Program-made: the position numbers and the translations under genes
Notes under the pieces: generated by a model
The model's input: only the letters and a program-made list of their open reading frames with translations
What the model was told of the DNA's origin: nothing
Databases searched by the model: none
Part shown: piece by piece, positions 8,867-16,304 of the stretch
Layout of the letters: the number at the start of each line of letters is the position of its first letter
Position numbering within the stretch: position 1 is the first letter of the stretch
Origin: an uncultured Lachnospiraceae bacterium
GTDB lineage: Bacteria > Bacillota > Clostridia > Lachnospirales > Lachnospiraceae
DNA: 64,000 nt
Assembly: GCA_947246015.1 (NCBI GenBank)
Contig: CAMXQE010000011.1
Coordinates: 30,713 to 94,712, forward strand
Reading direction: 5' to 3'

Positions 8867-9625
8867 ATGCTTCAAGTCGGAATCTGCGATGATGAAACGC
8901 TTCTCTTAGATGAAATAAAAAAAATAACAGAGGACTGCCTGCAGCAACTGCGGACCTTTTCCATTCTGTCAACCTACACAGACGGAAAAGCTCTCTTCTA
9001 CGACATTCAGGACGGCAAACGCTTTGACCTCCTGCTCCTCGACATAGAAATGCCCGGTCTTTCCGGGATGGAACTGGCGGAACGAATCCACGAACTTTTG
9101 CCCGACGCCCTGATGCTCTTTGTGACTGCCCACTATAAATATGCCGTGGACGCCTATGAGCTTCATATTTTCCGCTATATTCCCAAAAACCAGCTAAGAG
9201 AAAGACTTTCCCATGCACTGAGGGACGCGGTTTCTCTTTTGGAAACCCAGAACACGGACTCCTATATTATCAGCAGCCAGAAGCACTTCGAACGGATTCC
9301 CCTGAAGGAAATCCTTTACATCGAAAAAAATGGGAAAAACGCTGTTTTTCACACTGCTGCAACTGGAAAAACGGTCGAAAGCCAGCCGGAAAATAATACA
9401 CTCCGAACAAGATATATCCGCAAAACGCTGACAGAAATTTTTGAAGAGTTACATTCGGAAGAGTTTTATTTTATCGAACGGGGATATATCGTGAACCTGC
9501 GGCATGTGACAGGAATCTCCCATACCGACTGTATCCTTGCAGACAGCACGCGTCTGCCAATCTCCCAAAACCGCCTGTCCGAATTTAAAAAAAGATTGAA
9601 CAGATACTGGCGGGATAAGATTTGA
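8867..9625 (+). CDS. LytTR-family response regulator
   Basis: A 252-residue AgrA/ComE-like regulator. The receiver domain (about 1-120) has the acidic pair ICDDE, phospho-acceptor LLLLDIEMPG, and VTAHYKYAVDAYE. The Lys of a canonical receiver appears in YIPKNQ. The C-terminal LytTR DNA-binding domain (about 140-250) shows IPLKEILYIEKNGKNAVFH and FYFIERGYIVNLRHV. It probably pairs with the GHKL kinase 121 bp downstream. Such systems often sense peptides and control exporters or bacteriocins; the divergent ABC operon is the obvious candidate target, by inference only. Confidence 0.9.
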   Translation: MLQVGICDDETLLLDEIKKITEDCLQQLRTFSILSTYTDGKALFYDIQDGKRFDLLLLDIEMPGLSGMELAERIHELLPDALMLFVTAHYKYAVDAYELHIFRYIPKNQLRERLSHALRDAVSLLETQNTDSYIISSQKHFERIPLKEILYIEKNGKNAVFHTAATGKTVESQPENNTLRTRYIRKTLTEIFEELHSEEFYFIERGYIVNLRHVTGISHTDCILADSTRLPISQNRLSEFKKRLNRYWRDKI

Positions 9626-9746
9626 CAGCATATTTGCACAAAAACTTTATTTTCACAGGAACTTTATCTTCACAAAAATTTCAAAGACAGCGTACCGGCT
9701 TGTTACCCGCGAAAGCCAGACAGACAAATCGAAGAGAAGAGATATC

Positions 9747-10418
9747 ATGCTGCAGACACGTAAAAATAAAATCCGTTTTTTAGAGAGAAAAAATCAGGTA
9801 CTGGAAGAAAACTACCATCTCCTCACCGACCTTTACCAAAAAAATGAACGCCTGTACCACGATATGAATCATCACTTACAGATGATTTACCACTTTGCAG
9901 AAAAGAATCACATTTCCGAAATTGCGGAATACGTCAACTCCATCAGCACACCCGTCAACGAGCTGTCCAACATGACCTGGAGCGGCGTCGATATCGTGGA
10001 TGCCATTTTGAACCACACCGTCCTTGATGCGCAAAGACAGGGTATCGAAATAGACGTAAATGCGGAATACCCGCGGGACTGCAATATCACCCCGGATGAT
10101 TTGTGCGTGATTTTATTTAATTTACTGGACAACGCCATGGAAGCCTGCCTGCGATATATGCGGCAGACTGACAGCCCGCCGTGCATTGAAGTGACGCTGC
10201 GCAGAATCCATCAGTTTCTGATTATTAAAATAAAAAATCCCTGCGTTCCGCCCCGTAAACTGTTCGGACTCTTTCCCACCACCAAGACTGACGCCCGCCA
10301 CCACGGAATCGGTCTGCGCAATGTCAGGGAAAAAGTGGAGAAATATAACGGCAGTCTGGAATTTGAAATAAAAGATGATGCGTTCACCGTGACTGCATTG
10401 TTATTTTTTCAAACATAA
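9747..10418 (+). CDS. GHKL sensor histidine kinase lacking a membrane sensor
   Basis: A 223-residue kinase. It starts with a coiled-coil-like segment, then the phospho-acceptor box LYHDMNHHLQMI (about residues 37-48), the N box LFNLLDNAMEAC, and a GIGLRNVREKVEKYNG nucleotide-binding segment. AgrC/ComD-type relatives have five to seven transmembrane helices before this; here none is seen, and the frame upstream of the ATG shows no hydrophobic segment. It may be a truncated gene or a truly soluble kinase. The RBS is weak (AGAGAAGAG). It follows the LytTR gene and should be its partner. Confidence 0.8.
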   Translation: MLQTRKNKIRFLERKNQVLEENYHLLTDLYQKNERLYHDMNHHLQMIYHFAEKNHISEIAEYVNSISTPVNELSNMTWSGVDIVDAILNHTVLDAQRQGIEIDVNAEYPRDCNITPDDLCVILFNLLDNAMEACLRYMRQTDSPPCIEVTLRRIHQFLIIKIKNPCVPPRKLFGLFPTTKTDARHHGIGLRNVREKVEKYNGSLEFEIKDDAFTVTALLFFQT

Positions 10419-10476
10419 CCGGAGCATATCATATAGAACTCATACCCCAAATACCAGGAGTGATAAGGGGCCCCCG

Positions 10477-10509
10477 CAAGTTTGTGTCTGCGCTGCATCC
10501 GCAAACTTG
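10477..10509. repeat. Inverted repeat between kinase and phosphoesterase genes
   Basis: CAAGTTTG and CAAACTTG form 8-bp arms around a 17-nt loop. There is no T-run, so it is not an obvious terminator. Confidence 0.35.
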
Positions 10510-10545
10510 ATATGCGCAAAAAGCAGCGCAGGAATGAGGTAAACC

Positions 10546-11769
10546 ATGCTGGCAGTTTTATTATCCCCATTTTATATACTGATTCATATTTATATTGCCC
10601 GATGGCTGATTCTCTGGCTGAAAGAATGCCGGACTGTCTTTTTTCCAAACCGGCGCTTCACACCCCGGCTTTATCCCCTTTTCTTCATTCTGTACCTGTT
10701 TCCCGCCACCGCCGCGGCCGCAGGCTTCTTCCTTCCGGCCGGAACAGTCCGGCGTTTCTTTGTCCTGACAGGATATTACTGGTTCGGCATTCTGCTTTAC
10801 CTGATTCCGGCAGTCCTGTCGGCCGATGCCCTCCGCCTGTTTTGGAAAAACCACGAAATACGCAGAAAAATAAATCCGCAAAGCCGGAAATACCATAGCG
10901 TCTTCGCATGGTCCGGATTATGCTGTCTCCTCATTTCTTCCATACTCTGCATCTATGGTACAGTCAACGCCGGAATCATCCGCACAGCGAGATACGAAGC
11001 AGCGATTGAAAAAAGCGCGGGAACACTGAATCAGATGAAAGTAATCCTGATTGCCGATTTACACCTGGGATACAACACGGACCGCGGTCAAATCCGGCGG
11101 CTGGTATCCAAAATCAACAAAGAAAATCCCGATTTAGTCATCATTGCCGGAGATATCTTCGACAACGAATACGAAGCCTTACAGGAACCGGAAGAATTGA
11201 TTTCCGCTTTGCGGGAAATCCAAAGCCGGTACGGTGTTTATGCCTGCTACGGAAACCACGATATCGAAGAAAAGATTCTGGCCGGTTTTACCTTCGGAGG
11301 CAGCAGCCGCGCAAAACAGAGTGATATCCGGATGGATGAATTTCTGGAAAAAGCGGGAATCACACTACTCCGTGACGAATCCGTACTGATTGCGGACAGC
11401 CTCTATCTATACGGCCGTCCCGACAGAAACCGCCCCGGCCGCGGAATTGAAGTCCGGAAAACGCCGGTGGAAATCACCGCCGGAATGGACCTGTCAAAGC
11501 CGGTTTTCGTCATCGACCATCAGCCTGCTGAACTAAAAGAACTGGCCGATGCCGGAGTTGATATAGATTTCAGCGGCCACACACACGACGGACAGATGTT
11601 TCCCGGAAACCTGCTCATGCGCCTGCTATGGGAAAACTCCTGCGGCTATTTGAAAAAAGGCGCCATGCACAGCATCGTCACCTCCGGCGTAGGTGTCTTC
11701 GGCCCCAATATGCGGGTCGGTACGGCTTCCGAAATCTGTGTCATCACAGTGACGTTCAAAACTGATTAA
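10546..11769 (+). CDS. Membrane-anchored metallophosphoesterase
   Basis: A 407-residue protein with about four N-terminal hydrophobic segments (residues 1-135), then a calcineurin-like phosphoesterase domain. The metal motifs are complete: IADLHLG, IAGDIFDNE, CYGNHDIEE and FSGHTHDGQMFP. This places it with the YaeI/YkuE-like membrane phosphodiesterases, some of which act on lipid A-type or UDP-lipid substrates; the substrate here is unknown. The start has GAGG seven bases upstream. No close partner; it follows the LytTR/GHKL pair by 127 bp and may be co-transcribed. Confidence 0.88.
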   Translation: MLAVLLSPFYILIHIYIARWLILWLKECRTVFFPNRRFTPRLYPLFFILYLFPATAAAAGFFLPAGTVRRFFVLTGYYWFGILLYLIPAVLSADALRLFWKNHEIRRKINPQSRKYHSVFAWSGLCCLLISSILCIYGTVNAGIIRTARYEAAIEKSAGTLNQMKVILIADLHLGYNTDRGQIRRLVSKINKENPDLVIIAGDIFDNEYEALQEPEELISALREIQSRYGVYACYGNHDIEEKILAGFTFGGSSRAKQSDIRMDEFLEKAGITLLRDESVLIADSLYLYGRPDRNRPGRGIEVRKTPVEITAGMDLSKPVFVIDHQPAELKELADAGVDIDFSGHTHDGQMFPGNLLMRLLWENSCGYLKKGAMHSIVTSGVGVFGPNMRVGTASEICVITVTFKTD

Positions 11770-11795
11770 CCAAAGCTCCGGCCGGATGACGCATT

Positions 11796-11866
11796 AGAAT
11801 GCATTAGAAAATTCATTCCCGCAAATCGGAATAACATCTTGCAGAAAGCAAATTTCAAACACGCTC
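11796..11866 (-). repeat. Dispersed palindromic repeat, family A copy 4
   Basis: On the minus strand GAGCGTGTTTGAAATTTGC, TTTCTGCAAGATG, then TTTGCGGGAATGAATTTTC. The two ends fold on each other (GAAATTTGCTTTCTGCA against TGCGGGAATGAATTTTC) with G-T pairs. The TGA inside its first segment is the stop codon of the dipeptidase gene, whose last residues ERV are encoded by the repeat. Confidence 0.65.
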
Positions 11867-12868
11867 TAACACCTCCTCATACACTCTCAATACATTCCGG
11901 CAAAAGATTTTCTCCACCTCGTCCTCCGACAATCCGCACTTTTGCAGCGCATCGGCAAGGAGAGGCATATAAGAGCAGTCCGGCAGCTGCGCGTGTCCGT
12001 CAATGCCGTCAAAATCGCTTCCCAGACCGAGACAGTCAATACCGCCGACACGTATGATATGTTTTGCATGTTCCGTAATTGCGGCAATTGTCCCAGGATT
12101 CATCATTCCATCTGACACCTTTGTCAGAAAATCAGGATAGAAATTCAATCCCATAACGCCGCCCCGCTCCGCCAGTTTCCTTATCATATCATCCGTCAGA
12201 TTCCGCCTGCTTGGACAAATTGCCCGTGCATTGGAATGACTCGCCACAAAAGGCTTCTCTGTCACCTCCAGCACATCATAAAACCCCTCGTCCGACAGAT
12301 GGGATACATCCACAATCATCCCTATCCGCTCCATCTCCGCTGCAAATTCCCTTCCCTTCTCCGTCAATCCCCTTCCTTCATCCATCCCTTCCTTCCAAAT
12401 CCCCTCTGCGCCATTCTTCCGTCCCGCCGCATCCAAAGCCGGATACCCGATTTCATTCGCATAATTCCAGGTCAGCGTCATCATCCGCACCCCCAGCCGG
12501 TACAAAATCCTCAAAAATGCCAATTCCCCCTTACACGCACCGCCCTCCTCCACCGTCAGAAGCGCCGACATCTTCCCCATCCTCCGGTTCCTCTCTATAT
12601 CCGCAAAACAAAAAACCGGCGCTATCACATCCGCGTTTGCCTCCAGTTCCGCATAATACAAATCCGCCATCCCCAACACTTCCTCCAACAGATTCTTCCC
12701 CTTCCCCACATCCACAAACAAAGCAAAATTCTGCAGCAAAGCTCCCCCCTTCTCCATCCTCCGCAAATCCACATGGCCCCCATTCGCCCGCAGACCCTCC
12801 TGCCTCCCCCTCTCCCTCTCCCCATACAACCTCGAAACCGTATCACAATGCATATCCACATACCCCAT
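11855..12868 (-). CDS. Membrane dipeptidase, peptidase family M19
   Basis: About 337 residues of the renal-dipeptidase type, a zinc-dependent amidohydrolase fold that cleaves dipeptides, often with a D-residue. Visible elements are the N-terminal metal pair VDMHCDT, MMTLTWNYANEIG, MIVDVSHLSDEGF, the metal histidine region FVASHSNARAICPSRRNLTD and LGLGSDFDGID. The start at 12868 has AAGGAG eight bases upstream, inside a longer frame from 12886. The coding strand is unusually purine-rich in its 5' half, so the opposite strand shows long spurious frames. The stop comes from a dispersed repeat. Confidence 0.9.
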   Translation of the reverse strand: MGYVDMHCDTVSRLYGERERGRQEGLRANGGHVDLRRMEKGGALLQNFALFVDVGKGKNLLEEVLGMADLYYAELEANADVIAPVFCFADIERNRRMGKMSALLTVEEGGACKGELAFLRILYRLGVRMMTLTWNYANEIGYPALDAAGRKNGAEGIWKEGMDEGRGLTEKGREFAAEMERIGMIVDVSHLSDEGFYDVLEVTEKPFVASHSNARAICPSRRNLTDDMIRKLAERGGVMGLNFYPDFLTKVSDGMMNPGTIAAITEHAKHIIRVGGIDCLGLGSDFDGIDGHAQLPDCSYMPLLADALQKCGLSEDEVEKIFCRNVLRVYEEVLERV

Positions 12869-12922
12869 CACACCCACTCCTTCCATCCATCACTTACACC
12901 CCCAACAACTCCGCACTCCCAT

Positions 12923-13698
12923 TTATATCCCCACCTGCATTCCCTCATACCACCTGCATTCCTTCACCCACATCCTCTCCCGCCATGCGCATCCCTCCCC
13001 CGCCCGCTCTTTATAATCCATGAAATGCTGCCTTAATATGCTCTGATCCATTTCCTCCTGCGGCATACAAAGAAATACGCCACAGGCTGCATCTGCAGTC
13101 CGTCGTTTTGGGCTTTTCATAAGCTCAAGCAGGTACTCTGTATCCCATTCACGTATCAGCGCACGCATTCCCTGTATGGCAGGCACTGCCCGCTTCACAA
13201 GCTCCTCATTGTCGGATACGACAAATTGTAAAAGACTCTTGTATATATTTTGTGCCTCTGTCCCCGTCTGCCGGTCTGCAAGTCCCTCCGCCGCAAAAAA
13301 ATTTCTCCTGTCGGCAGTTCCGCCGCTTCCTCGTGTTTTCTCAAAGACACCGCCAGAAATCCGCTGTTATCGCAGGCCACTGCCATACGTGTCGTCTCAT
13401 ACCACTTTGCACTCCTGGGGCGCTCCAGTACCCATTTTTCTGCCCCGCCAGGCTCCATTTCACTGATATACTTTCCGGCCAGATATTCCCCTGTCCAAGC
13501 AGTCCCGCCACATCCATCAGCGACAGCCATATTACTTTTTGCTCTTGATGAGCGGCTGTCATCCGCCTGCAACAGTAAATAGCAAGTTCCACTTTTTGAT
13601 AAATGTATTCTACCCCAAAGCATCACAAAAGTATCTTTACAAAGCAAAAGCATCTCAATCGATAACGAGTAAAAATTATATAAGATTCCCGACCACAT
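12923..13698 (-). pseudogene. PP2C-like phosphatase gene with a frameshift
   Basis: Two minus-strand frames join into one protein. The upstream frame ends KSNMAVADGCGGTAWTGEY...ELPTGEIF near 13300, and the downstream frame continues FAAEGLADRQTGTEAQNIYK...LVKRAVPAIQGM to 12923. They are out of register by one base at a run of seven A (T on the coding strand) near 13298-13305; an eighth base would restore about 230 continuous residues. VADGCGG with the following GEYLAG resembles the PP2C metal motif, though only this one motif is clear. The run may be a real lesion, a slippery on/off switch or a sequencing error. The start is uncertain (13698, 13653 or 13623), all with weak RBS. Last gene of the island operon. 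Confidence 0.45.
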
Positions 13699-13945
13699 AA
13701 GAATTCAGAAAATAAGCATCCGTTCTGTTTGTCAAACATACTTCTTGGCTTGGGTCTATAATTATTTTGTATTCTTCTGTGGCAAATACCCTCACGTTCC
13801 CCATTTTGGGAGTACAATCTTCCAATTTATTTGAAAAAACAATGTATGTCTCCACACCGTCCCCCTTTTTTATACTTTTACCTGTTTTTTTCGTCCATAT
13901 GAAATTTAATTTTGTTTGATTCCTTCTTACAGGATCTTCATTCAT
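13676..13945 (-). CDS. Small conserved-looking protein of unknown function
   Basis: An 89-residue protein with alternating beta-like segments (KLNFIWTKKTG, VETYIVFSNKLEDC, NVRVFATEEYKIIIDP) and no membrane helix. I do not recognise the family. It is coupled to neighbours at both ends: its ATG overlaps the TGA of the 28-residue ORF upstream, and its 3' end overlaps the longest frame of the PP2C-like gene. This packing suggests it belongs to the same operon as the ATPase and TOPRIM proteins. Confidence 0.55.
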   Translation of the reverse strand: MNEDPVRRNQTKLNFIWTKKTGKSIKKGDGVETYIVFSNKLEDCTPKMGNVRVFATEEYKIIIDPSQEVCLTNRTDAYFLNSYVVGNLI

Positions 13946-14024
13946 CTATCTCTGTTCTGAACTGTTTCTCCTGATCCAATTGTTGTAATATATCTTCAAT
14001 CGAAGCTTTCTTTAGAAAATGCAT
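13938..14024 (-). CDS. 28-residue ORF coupled to the 89-residue gene
   Basis: ATG at 14024, preceded by GAGAGG seven bases upstream, encodes MHFLKKASIEDILQQLDQEK plus eight residues and stops at 13938-13940. The stop overlaps the next ATG. The product would be one amphipathic helix. It could be a genuine small protein or a short coupling ORF. Confidence 0.4.
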   Translation of the reverse strand: MHFLKKASIEDILQQLDQEKQFRTEIDE

Positions 14025-14120
14025 GCTCTAACCTCTCTGTACATGTGTGTATTCAATAATATTTTTGTCCGTTGCCTGTGTCAAAAAAGTCGGATATCCC
14101 AATTATATAATCTTTTTTCA

Positions 14121-14903
14121 TCAGCGAAAGATATTTTTATTATGTTTTATGTTTAATAGATTATTTCCTAAAATCATCTGCTTTACTTTATCATCAAAAC
14201 ATTTTGCACTATGACACCGTTCTATTACCCGCTCCCACTGTTCACAAAGTCTCGGCAGCAACTGACTATATACTGAAGTCCTTTTCTTGCTTCCGGGTAT
14301 CCTGATGCCATAGTAGTCCTTTTTCCTGGCAATCACGCTCTCCCAAGGATTTTCTATTTCTTCTACATAATCACAATCCTGGTAAGCCGCTACTATCCAT
14401 GCATCCGTACTGTCACATGGAACTGTAATCAGAACATCCTTATTATTTGTGTTAGTCCCCAGCCACATCCTTATCATTTTCTCCAGATGCTCTTCATATC
14501 CTCTCGCATTTTGTACATGCTTCCTGCAGGGCAAAACAACAGGGCATTGCCCCTCTATTACTTTTGTACATCTTAATGGGTGACTTTCTTCTCTGGCCTC
14601 GCACTCTACTGACCCACACAGACAATGCACTTCTCTTTCTTTCCTGGAAACATCCGCATCTATTTGAATAACAAGCAAATCAATCTGCGGCTTAACTTCG
14701 TGCAAAACTTTATCCAATACGCCGGAATTTGTTTCACACCACTTCCATACTCCTTTCCATCCATTTCCAAATCGCCCTGCCATATCCGGCTCTGGCTGCA
14801 GCCTTCTGTATTCGTTAACCTCACCTGTTATGTGGTCAATCACTTCTTTTATGACCATATAATCAGTCGGTCCTTCCCCCACAATGCCAATCACTTTCCT
14901 CAT
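14121..14903 (-). CDS. TOPRIM-like protein (DUF4276-like) paired with ATPase
   Basis: About 260 residues beginning MRKVIGIVGEGPTDYMVIKE. The EGPTD element and the later LLVIQIDADVS strand match the Glu and DxD of a TOPRIM fold, as in DUF4276/RloB-type and OLD-associated nucleases. A cysteine-rich insert (LCGSVECEARE, LRCTKV, VVLPCRKH) follows. Its ATG at 14903 overlaps the ATPase stop by 4 bp (ATGA) and is preceded by GGAG within the ATPase gene, so the pair is translationally coupled. ATPase plus TOPRIM pairs include known antiphage systems such as PARIS and Gabija-like OLD modules, so a defence role is inferred. Family assignment is by motif only. Confidence 0.65.
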   Translation of the reverse strand: MRKVIGIVGEGPTDYMVIKEVIDHITGEVNEYRRLQPEPDMAGRFGNGWKGVWKWCETNSGVLDKVLHEVKPQIDLLVIQIDADVSRKEREVHCLCGSVECEAREESHPLRCTKVIEGQCPVVLPCRKHVQNARGYEEHLEKMIRMWLGTNTNNKDVLITVPCDSTDAWIVAAYQDCDYVEEIENPWESVIARKKDYYGIRIPGSKKRTSVYSQLLPRLCEQWERVIERCHSAKCFDDKVKQMILGNNLLNIKHNKNIFR

Positions 14904-16075
14904 ATCAGCTCCGGAACACCCCCTAATCTCCCATTTATCCACAATCTGGATAAGGGCTGTCCCAATTCCAATAGTTCCTTGGAAACCTGTATCCGGTCAA
15001 TCACCACATATCCGTCTTTATTTCTGCTGACAGCAAAAAGTCGGATTTCATCATTGCACAAATCCAGACCATCTAATACCAAAGGATTATGCGTTGTCAT
15101 AAACACAGTTCTATGAGACTCCAATATCAGTTGAGAAAAAATTTCTGTCAGCCTCTTTGCCAGTCTGGGATTCAAAGCATGGTCAAAGCTGTCAATGGCG
15201 AACATTGTCGGAGACTCCGGATGCATTGCCAAGCACAACATAAATAACACATACAACGCTCCTTCACTGGCATCATAACCAGTAAATGTAGCATTTGCTT
15301 TCAAAAACCTATCTTTAAACTCAATTACCTGACGCGTGGATGGAACACCCGGATTCAAATTTGCTTTTTTTGGCGCCGCAATATCAAAACCAGATGCCCA
15401 ATCGATCAAATCAAGAATATCTTCTATATAAAGAGTGCCAAGTTTCATGTCTCCATCTACGCTTTTCAATATTTCCTTAAGCGCATCTGCCATCCGCCCC
15501 CCATTTAGGCCAATGGGTGCAACCTGTGTAGTGTCCGCAATGATTCCTCTAAGAGTAGGGGTATCCGGCTGATATATGCCATATTTTTCTATATACTGTC
15601 CCATTTTTCTGCATCGGTGGCCGTTAAGCGTTTCTGTAACCATAAAGTATCCTATATTATGATTCAACAGAGCAGAAGAACGATTGCTCCTCCCCCACAA
15701 CAGATTTTCCGCCTGATTAATGCTTTCAGAATGATATTTCCAGGTATCATCATCTGTAGGTGTAGTTAAATGAACCGTATAATCATATCTTTCGTCATCC
15801 ACCCATTGAATGCCCAAATCCACTGTAAGCCCTTCTCTCTTCATAGTCTTGAACTTTGATTTATACAAAGATGAAGCGCTTAACCGGATCCCTTTCCTTT
15901 GCAGAACATTGTTATTCACTCTGTCTGTCATGGCAGCACTCAATATACCAATTGCTTCCAATATCGTAGACTTGCCCGATCCATTTGCTCCAATAAATAC
16001 ATTCACTTTTCCGGGCTGAAAACTTACATCATACAAAGACTTAAAATTTTTAATATTTATTTCCTTGATTATCAT
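14900..16075 (-). CDS. AAA (AAA_21-type) ATPase of a putative defence pair
   Basis: A 391-residue SMC/ABC-like ATPase. It opens IKEINIKNFKSLYDVSF with Walker A FIGANGSGKSTILEA at about residues 27-41. The C-terminal half has YDASEGALYVLFML in the signature position, Walker B MFAIDSFDHALNPRL, and a switch segment TVFMTTHNPLVLDGLD. Canonical relatives have Asp-Glu after the Walker B strand; here it is Asp-Ser, which may be a subfamily trait or reduce hydrolysis. AAGGAG precedes the ATG. Coupled to the TOPRIM-like gene; its promoter region holds two palindromes. Confidence 0.8.
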   Translation of the reverse strand: MIIKEINIKNFKSLYDVSFQPGKVNVFIGANGSGKSTILEAIGILSAAMTDRVNNNVLQRKGIRLSASSLYKSKFKTMKREGLTVDLGIQWVDDERYDYTVHLTTPTDDDTWKYHSESINQAENLLWGRSNRSSALLNHNIGYFMVTETLNGHRCRKMGQYIEKYGIYQPDTPTLRGIIADTTQVAPIGLNGGRMADALKEILKSVDGDMKLGTLYIEDILDLIDWASGFDIAAPKKANLNPGVPSTRQVIEFKDRFLKANATFTGYDASEGALYVLFMLCLAMHPESPTMFAIDSFDHALNPRLAKRLTEIFSQLILESHRTVFMTTHNPLVLDGLDLCNDEIRLFAVSRNKDGYVVIDRIQVSKELLELGQPLSRLWINGRLGGVPELI

Positions 16076-16114
16076 GCTGTCTCCTTCATAAAACTATGGT
16101 AAATTTTATCTATT

Positions 16115-16138
16115 ATAGAATCCTGTCTTGGATTCTAT
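16115..16138. promoter_or_regulatory. Palindrome in the leader of the ATPase operon
   Basis: ATAGAATCC and GGATTCTAT form perfect 9-bp arms with a 6-nt loop, about 40 bp upstream of the ATPase start and downstream of its probable -10 (TATAAT on the minus strand at 16149-16154). Confidence 0.5.
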
Positions 16139-16168
16139 GATTAACAAAATTATAACATAGTATACCAA

Positions 16169-16234
16169 AAAACCATATCTAAATCACAAAAAACTTTAAG
16201 AAATAAATATTTTTATGATTTTAGATATGGTTTT
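16169..16234. promoter_or_regulatory. Large inverted repeat at the ATPase operon promoter
   Basis: AAAACCATATCTAAATCA at 16169-16186 is the complement of TGATTTTAGATATGGTTTT at 16216-16234 apart from one bulged T, with a 29-nt loop. On the minus strand the proximal arm lies directly upstream of TATACT (16159-16164) and TATAAT (16149-16154), over the -35 region. It could be a repressor operator or a stem-loop terminator for the convergent side; no T-run beyond the arm supports termination alone. Confidence 0.55.
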
Positions 16235-16304
16235 AATTCCTATAACAAATAATATCTAACTGGTTCCCTTTACACCCCAGTCAACGTGTCAAAGGCCGCC
16301 GCCA

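Noticed and set aside
12211..13036. Two plus-strand frames of 266-270 codons rich in Pro, Ser and His
   Set aside because: They are opposite the M19 dipeptidase, whose coding strand is purine-rich; the products are low-complexity and lack an RBS.
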